DNA of 54,035 nt, taken from positions 1 to 54,035 of the forward strand of contig JAEWMY010000053.1 in the NCBI GenBank assembly GCA_023393015.1, in the 5' to 3' direction. Shown here piece by piece: positions 17,070-24,620 of this stretch. Each line of letters starts with the position of its first letter. Within the stretch, counting starts at the first letter, position 1. The DNA is from Spirochaetota bacterium. GTDB lineage: Bacteria > Spirochaetota > Spirochaetia > Treponematales > Treponemataceae. Below the pieces are notes generated by a model. That model saw only the letters and a program-made list of their open reading frames with translations, was not told the origin of the DNA and did not search any database. The position numbers were made by a program, and so were the translations under genes.

Positions 17070-17980
17070 GAAAGGCGAATGAAACGGGATATATCGAGAT
17101 TACCGGTGTCGTTCTCTTGATCTTCGTTTCGTCGGTACTCGCGTGCGCGCTCCTTTATTACGACGCGCTCAGGCGGTACGGGCATCGTTCTCTCGAGCGC
17201 GGGGAGATCGATCGCGCCGCGCGCAACATCGCCCTGACCGTTCTCGAGGACGTGTCGTCTTTTCTCGAGGAGCCGTACGATTCGAATAATTCGGATGCCT
17301 TCGCGCGCCTGATCGACCGGTATGCCCAATACTCACTCGAGTTCGAGGACGTCTCGAGCGGACTTAATGTAGCGTTTTTGCCGGAAGGTGAATTCGCGGA
17401 ACGACTTCCCGCGGCCGTCTTTGTTCCCGGCAAGGCGGAGGAGTTCGTGAAGGCGATACAACGAGGAGAACTTCCCCGATCGATCGACGACCTTCGGGAG
17501 TTCGTACGCGAGGAGGCGCTCGAGTGGTGCGTCGTATACGGATGGATTCACAGGATCACGCCCGTTTCGCCGGGATTGCGGTATATCGCCCGACTGTACG
17601 GAACGGAAAACCGGGGGAAGCTTTTTCCCCTGATAAACGAGATACCGCTCGTTAACGTCAACTTCGCCCCGCGCGAGGCGATTCGGTACTATCTGACGGA
17701 TCCGAAATACGCCATCGAACGCAGTGAAGAAAAGGCGAAGAGCCTTTGCGATCTCGCCGAGGTCGGCGTCGTCGATACGGAAACGCTTCGGTCCGTCCTG
17801 GAGACGGAACGTACGAACGCTCTTTATTCGGTTCTGGGCGTCAAGACGGCCTTCTGGCGGGCGACATACCGGGTACGGGGAAAATCGTATCGATGCGTCC
17901 TGTGCGCGCTGCCGAGCCGCGAAAACGCCTCCGAGATCGAGCGGTACGAGATGATCTCCTGGGGGATGACCGATGAATGA
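17066..17980 (+). CDS. gspK: minor pseudopilin GspK-like
   Basis: A 304-residue pseudopilin, the size of GspK and much longer than the others. The leader ends at G8 (MRKANETG), followed by YIEITGVVLLIFVSSVLACALLYY. There is no glutamate at +5 (it is threonine), as is usual for the tip subunit GspK. The segment LINEIPLVNVNFAPREAIRYYL matches the conserved NVNTAP-type block of GspK, and the helical SAM-like insert fits residues about 90-200. It overlaps the neighbouring genes by four and eight bases. Role: caps the pseudopilus tip with the other minor pseudopilins. Confidence 0.85.
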   Translation: MRKANETGYIEITGVVLLIFVSSVLACALLYYDALRRYGHRSLERGEIDRAARNIALTVLEDVSSFLEEPYDSNNSDAFARLIDRYAQYSLEFEDVSSGLNVAFLPEGEFAERLPAAVFVPGKAEEFVKAIQRGELPRSIDDLREFVREEALEWCVVYGWIHRITPVSPGLRYIARLYGTENRGKLFPLINEIPLVNVNFAPREAIRYYLTDPKYAIERSEEKAKSLCDLAEVGVVDTETLRSVLETERTNALYSVLGVKTAFWRATYRVRGKSYRCVLCALPSRENASEIERYEMISWGMTDE

Positions 17981-19712
17981 CGCAAACGACTACTTCGCCT
18001 CCCGGCTCGAAATCCCTGTTTTTCCTATTTCGATCCCGGAAACGGGTAGGGGCAAGAGACGCGAGATCGCCGGGCAAATCGTCCGGGGGATGTATCCCGC
18101 GTCGCTCGAGGGGAAACGAATCGTTCTCAGGCGAAACGGAGCGCGCGGCTCGTATCTAGCCTTCGTCGTCGACAATACGGCCCGTTCGGGTCTCTTTCGC
18201 TCTTCTACCCTTTACGCCGAGCGCCTCGCGCGCCGGACGGGCCTTCGGGACGGAGAGCTGATCGTCCTAGACGCGACATACGAGGAGACGATAACCTTCT
18301 CTTCCGGTTCCGTCGCCTCTACAGTCGCGCGCTTTCGCGGGGAGTCGTCCCGCGCGGAATCGGCGCGGCGAAACGCCAAAGACGCGGGGTCCCGTCGAAC
18401 GGCGTCTACCGGAGATATCGTCATCCTGTGCGACAGGGCCGACGCCTCCGCCCGCTCGCAGGCCGAACGGTCTGGAATCGTTACCCGCTTCTTCCCCGAG
18501 GGATTCGTTTCGATCGTCACGGAGGCGTGGTATTCCCTCCATCCGCTCAACGCGCGCTTCGTTCGGGCCACTGTCGCCCTTTCGCTCGTCATTGCGCTTC
18601 TCCTCGCGTCTTTCGCCGTCACTCGCGTCGCCGATCGGGCCGTGGCGGCCGCGCGCGTGGCGGAGGAAAAGCGGGTCGCCCTCGAGCGCGAAAAGGCCGA
18701 GTCCGCACGGCGGGAAACGTTGCGTGCCGAATACGACCGTCTCCTTGCCGAGTATACGGTTCGCGTTCTGACAAGGCCCCATGATCCGTATTCCACGCTG
18801 TCGCTCGTACACGACGCGATCGGAAACGAGCCGAAGGTACGGAAAATAGAGATCAAGGATAACGATATCGCCGTCTCGCTTGTCACGGGGTATTCCGTGC
18901 CCGTTGTCGCTTCGCTCGAACGGAATCCGTATATATGCGATCTTTCGTTTCAGGATTACGGAGCGGATCGTACGAAACCGGGTTTGTTCATAACCGCGTC
19001 CGTGCGGTATCCAAAACTTCGGGAGGAGGAGGGAAACTTACCCGAAAAGATCGCGAACCTTCGCGAACGTCTGAGCGAGCTTTCCGATCGCGACCGGAAG
19101 ATGCCCTCCCTGGTCTCCGGTTATTTTGACGGTCTTGTCACACGCGCGAGGGACACGGGCTGTAGTCTTGAACGCGTGGAGTCTCTGGAGGAGGGAGGAT
19201 ATGTCGCCCTCTCGTTTCTGGCGAGGGGGACTGCTCGCTCCGTGCTTCGGTTCCTGAAGGACACGTCTACGGGAGCGAGCCGATTTGTATATCGGAGCGC
19301 CTCGGTCGAGTATTTCCGTGAGAGCGCGAGCGTCGTACTCACGGGCGTGATCCTTACCGGGATCAAGGCGGAGGCGACGGACCGCGAAACTTCGAGCGAG
19401 CTTATTCTCCGTTCCGCGCGAAAGTCCCCGGCCGATCTGACCGGCTTGTTTTATCGCGCGGATATCGCGGCGGCGAACGACGGCCTTCCGAAAGGTCCTC
19501 GACGCGAAACCACGCGCGAACGGGCGACTTGGCTTCGGTATATGGGGTATATTCGGGACGGCAACGAGGAGTCGCTCTATCTCCGGAACGAGAGGGACGG
19601 ATCGACGCTTCGCGTCGGTCGTTCAAGCGGCGGCTCGGACGGGGTGATCGGAACGACCAGCGGGGAGATTGAACTGCTCTTGGGCGGGTCACGGTATGTC
19701 ATTGAGAGGTAG
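17973..19712 (+). CDS. fused inner-membrane assembly protein, GspL/GspM/GspC-like regions
   Basis: A 579-residue protein in the place where gspL and gspM normally follow gspK. Residues 1-190 are a cytoplasmic domain, plausibly docking GspE. The only membrane helix is at 198-217, followed by a coiled coil at about 220-262. Two alpha/beta segments of PilN/GspL and PilO/GspM type follow (about 265-365 and 395-480), separated by a second coiled coil near 365-395. The last 80 residues (LTGLFYRADI ... RYMGYIRDGNEESLYL ... LLLGG) resemble the PilP/GspC homology region. No separate gspC, gspL or gspM gene is present in the operon. The domain reading is from pattern only; the membrane topology and operon place are solid. 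It overlaps gspK by eight bases. Confidence 0.7.
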   Translation: MNDANDYFASRLEIPVFPISIPETGRGKRREIAGQIVRGMYPASLEGKRIVLRRNGARGSYLAFVVDNTARSGLFRSSTLYAERLARRTGLRDGELIVLDATYEETITFSSGSVASTVARFRGESSRAESARRNAKDAGSRRTASTGDIVILCDRADASARSQAERSGIVTRFFPEGFVSIVTEAWYSLHPLNARFVRATVALSLVIALLLASFAVTRVADRAVAAARVAEEKRVALEREKAESARRETLRAEYDRLLAEYTVRVLTRPHDPYSTLSLVHDAIGNEPKVRKIEIKDNDIAVSLVTGYSVPVVASLERNPYICDLSFQDYGADRTKPGLFITASVRYPKLREEEGNLPEKIANLRERLSELSDRDRKMPSLVSGYFDGLVTRARDTGCSLERVESLEEGGYVALSFLARGTARSVLRFLKDTSTGASRFVYRSASVEYFRESASVVLTGVILTGIKAEATDRETSSELILRSARKSPADLTGLFYRADIAAANDGLPKGPRRETTRERATWLRYMGYIRDGNEESLYLRNERDGSTLRVGRSSGGSDGVIGTTSGEIELLLGGSRYVIER

Positions 19713-19714
19713 GA

Positions 19715-20293
19715 ATGAAAAAAGCGAACAGTATCTGCATACTTGTCGGAATTATCTTTATTTTCTCCATAAGCTGCGCGTCGAACACGAAACGGTCAAG
19801 TCAAGGAAAAGACGCGATCATGTTCGGTATGCTTTACGATCACGAGAATAATCCCGTTAAAGGTGTGTCCGTCAGTATCGACGGAAATCACATGGGTGAA
19901 TCGGACGTACTGGGTCGGTTCACGCTCGTTGACCTACGCCCCGGCGAGTATACGCTCACGCTCGAAAAAGCGGGGTACGAGAGGATCGAGGATTCGTTCG
20001 TCTTCGATCCGCTGTCAATGCTCTATTACCGGATGATCACCGCCTCGCAACTCATCATCGAGGCGGAGCGGGCCCTTGCGGGCTTTGACTATCCTGCGGC
20101 TCGGGAGATGCTTGACAGGGCATTGCAGCTCGAACCATTTCGGTATGACGCGGTGTATCTACAGGCTATCGCGTATTACTGCGAGAAAAACTACGAGAAC
20201 GCGATAAAAATGCTGGATCGATTGCGGGAACTGGGGTATACAAGTATATATGCGGAAAAACTGAAGCATGAAATAGTGGATCGTATGAAATGA
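19715..20293 (+). CDS. lipoprotein with PEGA-like and TPR-like domains
   Basis: A 192-residue lipoprotein: signal peptide with lipobox SIS-C21, then a carboxypeptidase-regulatory or PEGA-like beta domain (about 38-95; FGMLYDHENNPVKGVSVSIDG ... GEYTLTLEKAGYE). A TPR-like helical stretch lies at about 108-190, with AERALAGFDYPAAREMLDRAL and AIAYYCEKNYENAIKMLDRL. It begins three bases after the fused secretion protein, so it should be co-transcribed with the secretion operon. TPR lipoproteins act as pilotins for some secretins, so a pilotin or secretin-stabilising role is a reasonable guess. No direct evidence beyond position. Confidence 0.8.
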   Translation: MKKANSICILVGIIFIFSISCASNTKRSSQGKDAIMFGMLYDHENNPVKGVSVSIDGNHMGESDVLGRFTLVDLRPGEYTLTLEKAGYERIEDSFVFDPLSMLYYRMITASQLIIEAERALAGFDYPAAREMLDRALQLEPFRYDAVYLQAIAYYCEKNYENAIKMLDRLRELGYTSIYAEKLKHEIVDRMK

Positions 20294-20372
20294 TTAGTAT
20301 TTCCATTAACCAGAATATCTTGCGTATAGCGTTCGTCGTTTGCTTGTTGGTGACTTCCCGTATGTTTTTATA

Positions 20373-20741
20373 ATGAGTTCGACGGAGATTCAACGGTCTT
20401 TACATGACTATACTAAATGCGATTCTTGTAAATCAAAGGACGTGTTCGTATTGAAAATTATAGCAACCAATACGCAGAGAGTCTTTCTTTTACTTAATCG
20501 GTTCGGAGTCGGACTGCTCGTTTGCGCTTTACTGTCTTTAATGAAGGATCTTGTCCGAATTGGAGCCATTTTGTTGACCGTAAGTATCGTACTCATGATC
20601 CCAGATTCTTTGTTTACTGTCAAAAGAGCCGTAAAACACGATGAGCCATTGACGCTCTACTGGATTTCAAAGTTTGCAGGTTTGCTGATGTGTTTCGTTT
20701 TGCTGGTTTTGCAACTCGTTGGCGTATTTGATTCCGGGTAA
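20373..20741 (+). CDS. small membrane protein of unknown function
   Basis: From ATG 20373 the frame gives 122 residues. The N-terminal part contains CDSC (zinc-knuckle-like spacing but only two cysteines). Three hydrophobic helices follow (about 44-60, 63-80 and 97-117). I do not recognise a family. The surrounding DNA is visibly AT-richer than the secretion operon before it, and codon choice shifts with it (more TTA, AAA, ATA). No good ribosome site is seen, and an upstream TTG at 20340 remains possible. It may be the start of a small accessory island running to about 21914. Confidence 0.55.
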   Translation: MSSTEIQRSLHDYTKCDSCKSKDVFVLKIIATNTQRVFLLLNRFGVGLLVCALLSLMKDLVRIGAILLTVSIVLMIPDSLFTVKRAVKHDEPLTLYWISKFAGLLMCFVLLVLQLVGVFDSG

Positions 20742-20762
20742 CATGAAATAACGTGATGACGA

Positions 20763-20990
20763 ATGGAAGACATACGATTGAATTTCTTTAAGAGATTCGT
20801 TTTCCCATTACTGGAACCAGTGTTTAGTTTTTTTTCTGCCTATGGCATAGAGTCTACCACGGTCATTGGTGTTCCTGCGGTATTGATTGTCATCCTGAGC
20901 CTGAAGAATGTCGAAAAGCGGTCATATGACTATTATTTAAGAATTATCGCGATTTTTTTGATAATAAATACAATTGCTATATATCAATGA
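20763..20990 (+). CDS. small membrane protein of unknown function
   Basis: A 75-residue frame starting 22 bases after the previous stop. Two hydrophobic stretches, about 13-50 (broken in the middle by YGIESTTVIG) and 58-74, suggest two or three membrane helices. It ends in IAIYQ with no further domain. Not recognised. Base composition is AT-rich like its neighbours. No convincing ribosome site is present, so it is a weaker call than the lipoproteins that follow. Confidence 0.45.
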   Translation: MEDIRLNFFKRFVFPLLEPVFSFFSAYGIESTTVIGVPAVLIVILSLKNVEKRSYDYYLRIIAIFLIINTIAIYQ

Positions 20991-21040
20991 TTCATTGCTA
21001 GTTGTATCCTGATTTCGGAATATTGTGGAAGGCCGTATTT

Positions 21041-21508
21041 ATGAGTAAAGTAACTACCGTATGTATCGTTCTTGTCCTGGTCTGCCTGTTCTCTTCAGGC
21101 GCATGTGATCCCGCGAGAAGACAAACGCCTTATGCGATAGTCAATCAATCGTCATCCGATATTGTATTCTCATACTATTATGTCGAGAACAAGCCGGATA
21201 TCGAGGATTATCTGTTAAAATCCCTGCAGAGGGATATCGAAGTATTCAATTCAACCGGTTCCTATTACGGACTTCTGCAACCGAATGGCCGGTTTACGGT
21301 AAAGACCTACGGAACGCGCGAGGAATTGCTTGTTGACTCGTCTCGAGCACTGCTGTTTGTATGGGTACATGAAGCGCGTAATCTCAAAACACTGGAAACC
21401 CTTTCTTCCGTCACTTTTGACGATGTCGATTTCTTCTTCTTGGGTACCGCGAAAGACCTTGCTGAACGCAACTGGGAAATCGTATATCATGGCAAGGACA
21501 GTGAATAA
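21041..21508 (+). CDS. putative lipoprotein of unknown function
   Basis: I prefer ATG 21041 (MSKVTTVC), giving 155 residues with a hydrophobic signal ending in the lipobox SGA-C22. A TTG at 21002 would add residues before an otherwise normal signal sequence. The mature part (YAIVNQSSSDIVFSYYYV, later VFVWVHEARN and DVDFFFLGTAKDLAERNWEIVY) reads as a compact beta-rich domain. No known family was recognised. Its end overlaps the next lipoprotein gene by 20 bases, so the two are co-expressed and may form a pair at the cell surface or outer membrane. Confidence 0.65.
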   Translation: MSKVTTVCIVLVLVCLFSSGACDPARRQTPYAIVNQSSSDIVFSYYYVENKPDIEDYLLKSLQRDIEVFNSTGSYYGLLQPNGRFTVKTYGTREELLVDSSRALLFVWVHEARNLKTLETLSSVTFDDVDFFFLGTAKDLAERNWEIVYHGKDSE

Positions 21509-21914
21509 TTTTCTTGTCACGATCGCGCTTTTCTTGTCGCTCTCCGGTTGCACATCCGGCGTGTTTTTCGCGTTCGAAAACCTCGGCGAGGATGTTATCG
21601 AAATACGCTTCACCCTTTCAGAAGACCTGCGGCTTCACGGAGACGAACAGGAAGTGAAAGTCACCTTGGACCCCGGACAAAGGCATACGATCAGGATGTC
21701 CGCGCAAGCCGCCTTCAATAGAAACGATCCGGGGTTACGGCGGGACTATATCGAAATCGACACGTTCTTATCATACTTCAACGCGTTGGAAATTCGGAAT
21801 CCGGGTACTGACGACCGACTCGATATTTCCGACATCGGGCAGGACGCCATCGCGTATGACTATCCGCCGCCGTCGAGTATCGTCTATATTCTGGGCTTGA
21901 ATGCCGGCGATTGA
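21489..21914 (+). CDS. putative lipoprotein of unknown function
   Basis: An ATG at 21489 gives 141 residues with a signal peptide ending in the lipobox LSG-C (LFLSLSGC). The mature domain (FFAFENLGEDVIEIRFTLSEDLRL, VTLDPGQRHTIRM, then ALEIRNPGTDDRLDI) is beta-rich. Like the previous protein it opens with a phrase of the form 'N x S/G x D V', so the two may be distant paralogues. Overlap with the preceding gene is 20 bases. A weak stem-loop with a short T run follows the stop. The frame is open upstream to 21330, but only this start yields an export signal. Confidence 0.65.
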   Translation: MARTVNNFLVTIALFLSLSGCTSGVFFAFENLGEDVIEIRFTLSEDLRLHGDEQEVKVTLDPGQRHTIRMSAQAAFNRNDPGLRRDYIEIDTFLSYFNALEIRNPGTDDRLDISDIGQDAIAYDYPPPSSIVYILGLNAGD

Positions 21915-21938
21915 CTTCGGTTATCGTCAATGATTTTT
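21910..21938 (+). terminator. weak intrinsic terminator after the lipoprotein pair
   Basis: ATTGAC (21910-21915) pairs with GTCAAT (21926-21931) around a 10-base loop, followed by GA and TTTTT (21934-21938). The stem is short and the stop codon lies inside it, so strength is doubtful. Confidence 0.35.
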
Positions 21939-22092
21939 GCTTCGGTCGTGACCTTGCCATGGAGGACGTGTTCCCTCGACGGCGTGACGACGACGTTTTC
22001 CGCGTATTCATTCGTTCGTATCGCCCGTACGACGGTTTCAGGAAAAACCCGTTACTTTTAACGCTCGCCCCCTCCCAATAGAATACTTGTTA

Positions 22093-22101
22093 TGGTATAC
22101 T
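22093..22101 (+). promoter_or_regulatory. extended -10 promoter of the 7TMR-DISM cyclase
   Basis: TGGTATACT: a TATACT hexamer (22096-22101) preceded by TG with one base between, the extended -10 form. No good -35 is seen. It lies 35 bases before the chosen ATG at 22137. Confidence 0.5.
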
Positions 22102-22136
22102 TACTTTTGTCGCACATCGTTACGCAGAGGGGATCA

Positions 22137-24278
22137 ATGCACGCCAGAAAGTCGGTTTTTTTCACCATTTTAACGCCATTGGCGATACTTACCGTCTCGC
22201 TCCTTGCCGTCCTCGGCTCCTGCGTCAATCGTACCTTGTCGTTACCAAAAGCCGTCGGGGGTCGCTTCGACGCGACTGAATGGTCATTCATGACGCGTGG
22301 CACGCTCCCCCTCGACGGGGAATGGGAGTTTTTCCCGGGCGAACTCCTTGCTTCCGGAACGGGGGCCACGGCAATGGTCGTGAAAATACCCGACTCCGGA
22401 TTGTGGCAAAAAATAGTCAAGGACGATGCGGCGCTATCACCCTACGGGTGCGCTACATACCGTTTGACGCTCATACTGCCCGAAGGCTCCGACAATCTCG
22501 CCGTCAAGATTCCCTCCCTCTTTTCGGCCGCCCGCGTCTTCCTGAACGGCCGCGAGATATCCTCGGCCGGTACCGTCGGCGTTACCGCGGAAACGGCGAT
22601 ATCGCGGTATAGCCCCGAGGTAGTCGGAATCTCGCCGGTCGCGGGCGCGAACGAGCTTCTCGTGCAGGTGTCGAACTTCGCGGAGCGTCGGGGAGGCTTC
22701 AACGCGAGTTTTATCCTCGGCGAAGAGAGGTCCGTAAAAAAGCTCTTCGTCCAGAGCCTGGCGATGGATTTGATCATCTTCGGCTCGCTTCTGACGATCG
22801 GCCTCTATCACCTGTGCCTGTTTCTGCTCAGAAAAAAGGATCATTCGCCCCTGTGGTTCGGCGTGTTTTGCATCATCATCGCCTTGCGAAGCCTTCTCTA
22901 CGGCGAACGGTTCCTCTTCGGTTTTTTCCCCGGTATCCCCTGGGAGGTCTTTAACCGACTGGATCACCTGACCTTCTATGTCGGCATACCGGTTTTCAGC
23001 GCCTATATTATGCTCATCTTCTCGCGCGATATCTCCCGCGTCGCGATGTACATCTATCAAAGCCTGGGGCTGGTCTTCTCGCTCTTCCTCTTCCTGCCGC
23101 CGTCCGTGTTCAACGCGACCGTCACGGTCTACGAGCTCATCACGGCCGGGTACGTCCTGTATCTACTCTACGTCATCGTTCGCGCGCTCGTTCGCGGGCG
23201 CGAGGGCTCGCTGACCACCGTGATCGGCATCGGCTTGTTCCTCTGCTTCGGCGTGAACGAGATCCTCTTCAACATGGGGATCGTCAATACCTTCAACTCG
23301 CTTTCGATCGGCCTCGTCGTGTTCCTGTTCACCCAGTCCATACTCATCGCGATGCGGTTTTCCAAGGCCTTTGACGAGTCCGAGCATCTGGGAAAGACGC
23401 TCCTTTCGACGAACGAGTCCCTCCGGAGGTTCATACCGAAGGAGTTCTTCCTGTTGCTCAACCGGAACGAGGTCAGCGAGATCCGCCTCGGCGACCAAGT
23501 CGAACAGGACATGGCGATCATGTTCGCCGACATCCGCGGGTTTACCCTCCTCGCGGAGCGGTTGGGGGCCGCGAAGACCTTCGAATTCCTGAACGATTAT
23601 TTCAGTCGGGTAGGCGAGGTGATACGCGAGAACGGCGGTTTCGTGGATAAGTACCTGGGGGACGGCTTTATCGCCCTGTTTCCCCGGTCGGCCGACTCCG
23701 CGCTCAAGGCGGCGATCGGGATCCAGCGCGTGATCGGAAAGTACAACGAAAACCGCCCCGACGGGGAGGCCCAGCCTATCGAGGTCGGTATCGGGCTCAA
23801 TTTCGGTCCCCTCATCCTCGGTACCGTCGGCGAGGTGCACCGGATGGATACGACCGTTATCGCCGACTCCGTGAACCTCTGCAGCAGGCTCGAGGGCTTG
23901 AGCAAGCTGTACGGAAAGGGGACCATCGTTCCGTTCGAGTTCCTCGATCGCGTCGACAATCCCGACGAATACCACTGGAGATACCTCGGTCTCATCAGGG
24001 TTCACGGAAGGAAGAAGCCGGTCGAGATCGCGCACGTCTACGACGGCCTGCCTGAACCGGGATTCGAGAATTTCAACGCATCCAAGGGACGCTTCGAGGA
24101 AGCCCTGCACCTCTACCGAAACGGCGACTATGAAATGGCGATGGAAGAGTTCCGAAAGCTCGCCACGGAAAATCCGGACGATCCGGCCGTGTTCACCTTC
24201 ATGACCCAGATACAGCGCATCATCAAGTCGGGTCTGGCCTTCGAATGGGACGGAATCGAGGAGATGCCGGCCCAATAA
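22137..24278 (+). CDS. adenylate cyclase with 7TMR-DISM sensor
   Basis: From ATG 22137, behind AGAGGGG at 22126-22132, the protein has 713 residues. A first hydrophobic segment ends in LGSC (C29), a possible lipid-anchor site. About 45-190 match the extracellular jelly-roll sensor of 7TMR-DISM proteins (LDGEWEFFPGEL, ATYRLTLILP, VFLNGREI). Seven membrane helices follow at about 207-405, then a linker and the cyclase domain at about 445-620. Catalytic residues are D465 (MFADIRGF), D509 (YLGDGFIALF), K506, N580 and R584. The tail (640-700) holds a TPR-like hairpin (FEEALHLYRNGDYEMAMEEFRKL). It may sense carbohydrate-like ligands, as the jelly-roll fold suggests, which is inference. Catalysis call is firm. 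Confidence 0.92.
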   Translation: MHARKSVFFTILTPLAILTVSLLAVLGSCVNRTLSLPKAVGGRFDATEWSFMTRGTLPLDGEWEFFPGELLASGTGATAMVVKIPDSGLWQKIVKDDAALSPYGCATYRLTLILPEGSDNLAVKIPSLFSAARVFLNGREISSAGTVGVTAETAISRYSPEVVGISPVAGANELLVQVSNFAERRGGFNASFILGEERSVKKLFVQSLAMDLIIFGSLLTIGLYHLCLFLLRKKDHSPLWFGVFCIIIALRSLLYGERFLFGFFPGIPWEVFNRLDHLTFYVGIPVFSAYIMLIFSRDISRVAMYIYQSLGLVFSLFLFLPPSVFNATVTVYELITAGYVLYLLYVIVRALVRGREGSLTTVIGIGLFLCFGVNEILFNMGIVNTFNSLSIGLVVFLFTQSILIAMRFSKAFDESEHLGKTLLSTNESLRRFIPKEFFLLLNRNEVSEIRLGDQVEQDMAIMFADIRGFTLLAERLGAAKTFEFLNDYFSRVGEVIRENGGFVDKYLGDGFIALFPRSADSALKAAIGIQRVIGKYNENRPDGEAQPIEVGIGLNFGPLILGTVGEVHRMDTTVIADSVNLCSRLEGLSKLYGKGTIVPFEFLDRVDNPDEYHWRYLGLIRVHGRKKPVEIAHVYDGLPEPGFENFNASKGRFEEALHLYRNGDYEMAMEEFRKLATENPDDPAVFTFMTQIQRIIKSGLAFEWDGIEEMPAQ

Positions 24279-24303
24279 TGGATGGACACGCAATGTAAAT
24301 AAA

Positions 24304-24331
24304 AAAGGACCTCCCTACGGGGAGGTCCTTT
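24304..24331. terminator. strong bidirectional terminator with UACG tetraloop
   Basis: A perfect 12-base stem (24304-24315 with 24320-24331) closes the loop TACG between C and G, the very stable cUACGg tetraloop. On the plus strand it follows the cyclase gene (short T run). On the minus strand the stem is followed by a run of seven T within an AT-rich tail, so it ends the 35-residue gene especially well. Confidence 0.88.
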
Positions 24332-24347
24332 CGCGTACGCGATCCTA

Positions 24348-24455
24348 TCAACCTTGATTGTTCTTCTTTTCCTTTTTCATCTCCCGCTTTTCCTTGAGCG
24401 TGTGTTGCGGCTTTTTCTTTTCTTCGGCCTTTCCCTTGTCCTTACCTTTCGGCAT
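24348..24455 (-). CDS. 35-residue highly basic small protein
   Basis: On the minus strand an ATG at 24455-24453 opens a 35-codon frame ending in TGA at 24350-24348. The product is almost all Lys, Glu, Gly and Gln, with a central PQHTLKEKREMKKEKK helix. It has no membrane segment or cysteine. The gene has its own parts: an ideal AGGAGG ribosome site (24468-24463) seven bases before the ATG, a TTGTCT-18-TATACT promoter (24520-24491) and the strong terminator at 24304-24331. This full set around such a short frame argues that it is real and well expressed. Composition suggests binding to nucleic acid or the ribosome, which is only a guess. I recall similar short KEKR/KKEKK proteins in other bacteria but cannot name a family. 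Confidence 0.8.
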   Translation of the reverse strand: MPKGKDKGKAEEKKKPQHTLKEKREMKKEKKNNQG

Positions 24456-24490
24456 ATCGATACCTCCTATCGAGAAGCTATGATACGGAT

Positions 24491-24520
24491 AGTATATTGC
24501 CAAAAGGACCGTTTAGACAA
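24491..24520 (-). promoter_or_regulatory. promoter of the 35-residue basic protein
   Basis: Minus strand TTGTCT (24520-24515), an 18-base spacer, and TATACT (24496-24491), about 35 bases before the start codon. Confidence 0.6.
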
Positions 24521-24573
24521 TGAAAAAGAGAGCGGAGACGGGTACGTCGTCAAGGCGTCCGTCCCGTTTTCTC

Positions 24574-24601
24574 TTGACAATGTATGCGAGTTATGTAAAA
24601 G
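24574..24601 (+). promoter_or_regulatory. promoter of the TrmB-type regulator operon
   Basis: A consensus TTGACA (24574-24579) followed after 16 bases by TAAAAG (24596-24601). Transcription would begin near 24608, almost on the start codon and inside the 20-base palindrome, implying a leaderless or near-leaderless message. Confidence 0.5.
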
Positions 24602-24620
24602 TAACTACCATGGTAGTTAC
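24601..24620. promoter_or_regulatory. 20-base perfect palindrome, likely operator of the TrmB-type regulator
   Basis: GTAACTACCATGGTAGTTAC is a perfect inverted repeat with no spacer. It covers the end of the -10 element, the expected transcription start and the chosen start codon. Its place at the head of a regulator gene suggests autorepression by the encoded dimer. Confidence 0.65.

Noticed and set aside
21959..22081. A 40-codon plus-strand frame before the 7TMR-DISM cyclase
   Set aside because: Arg/Asp-rich, no ribosome site, no similarity I can see; probably open by chance.
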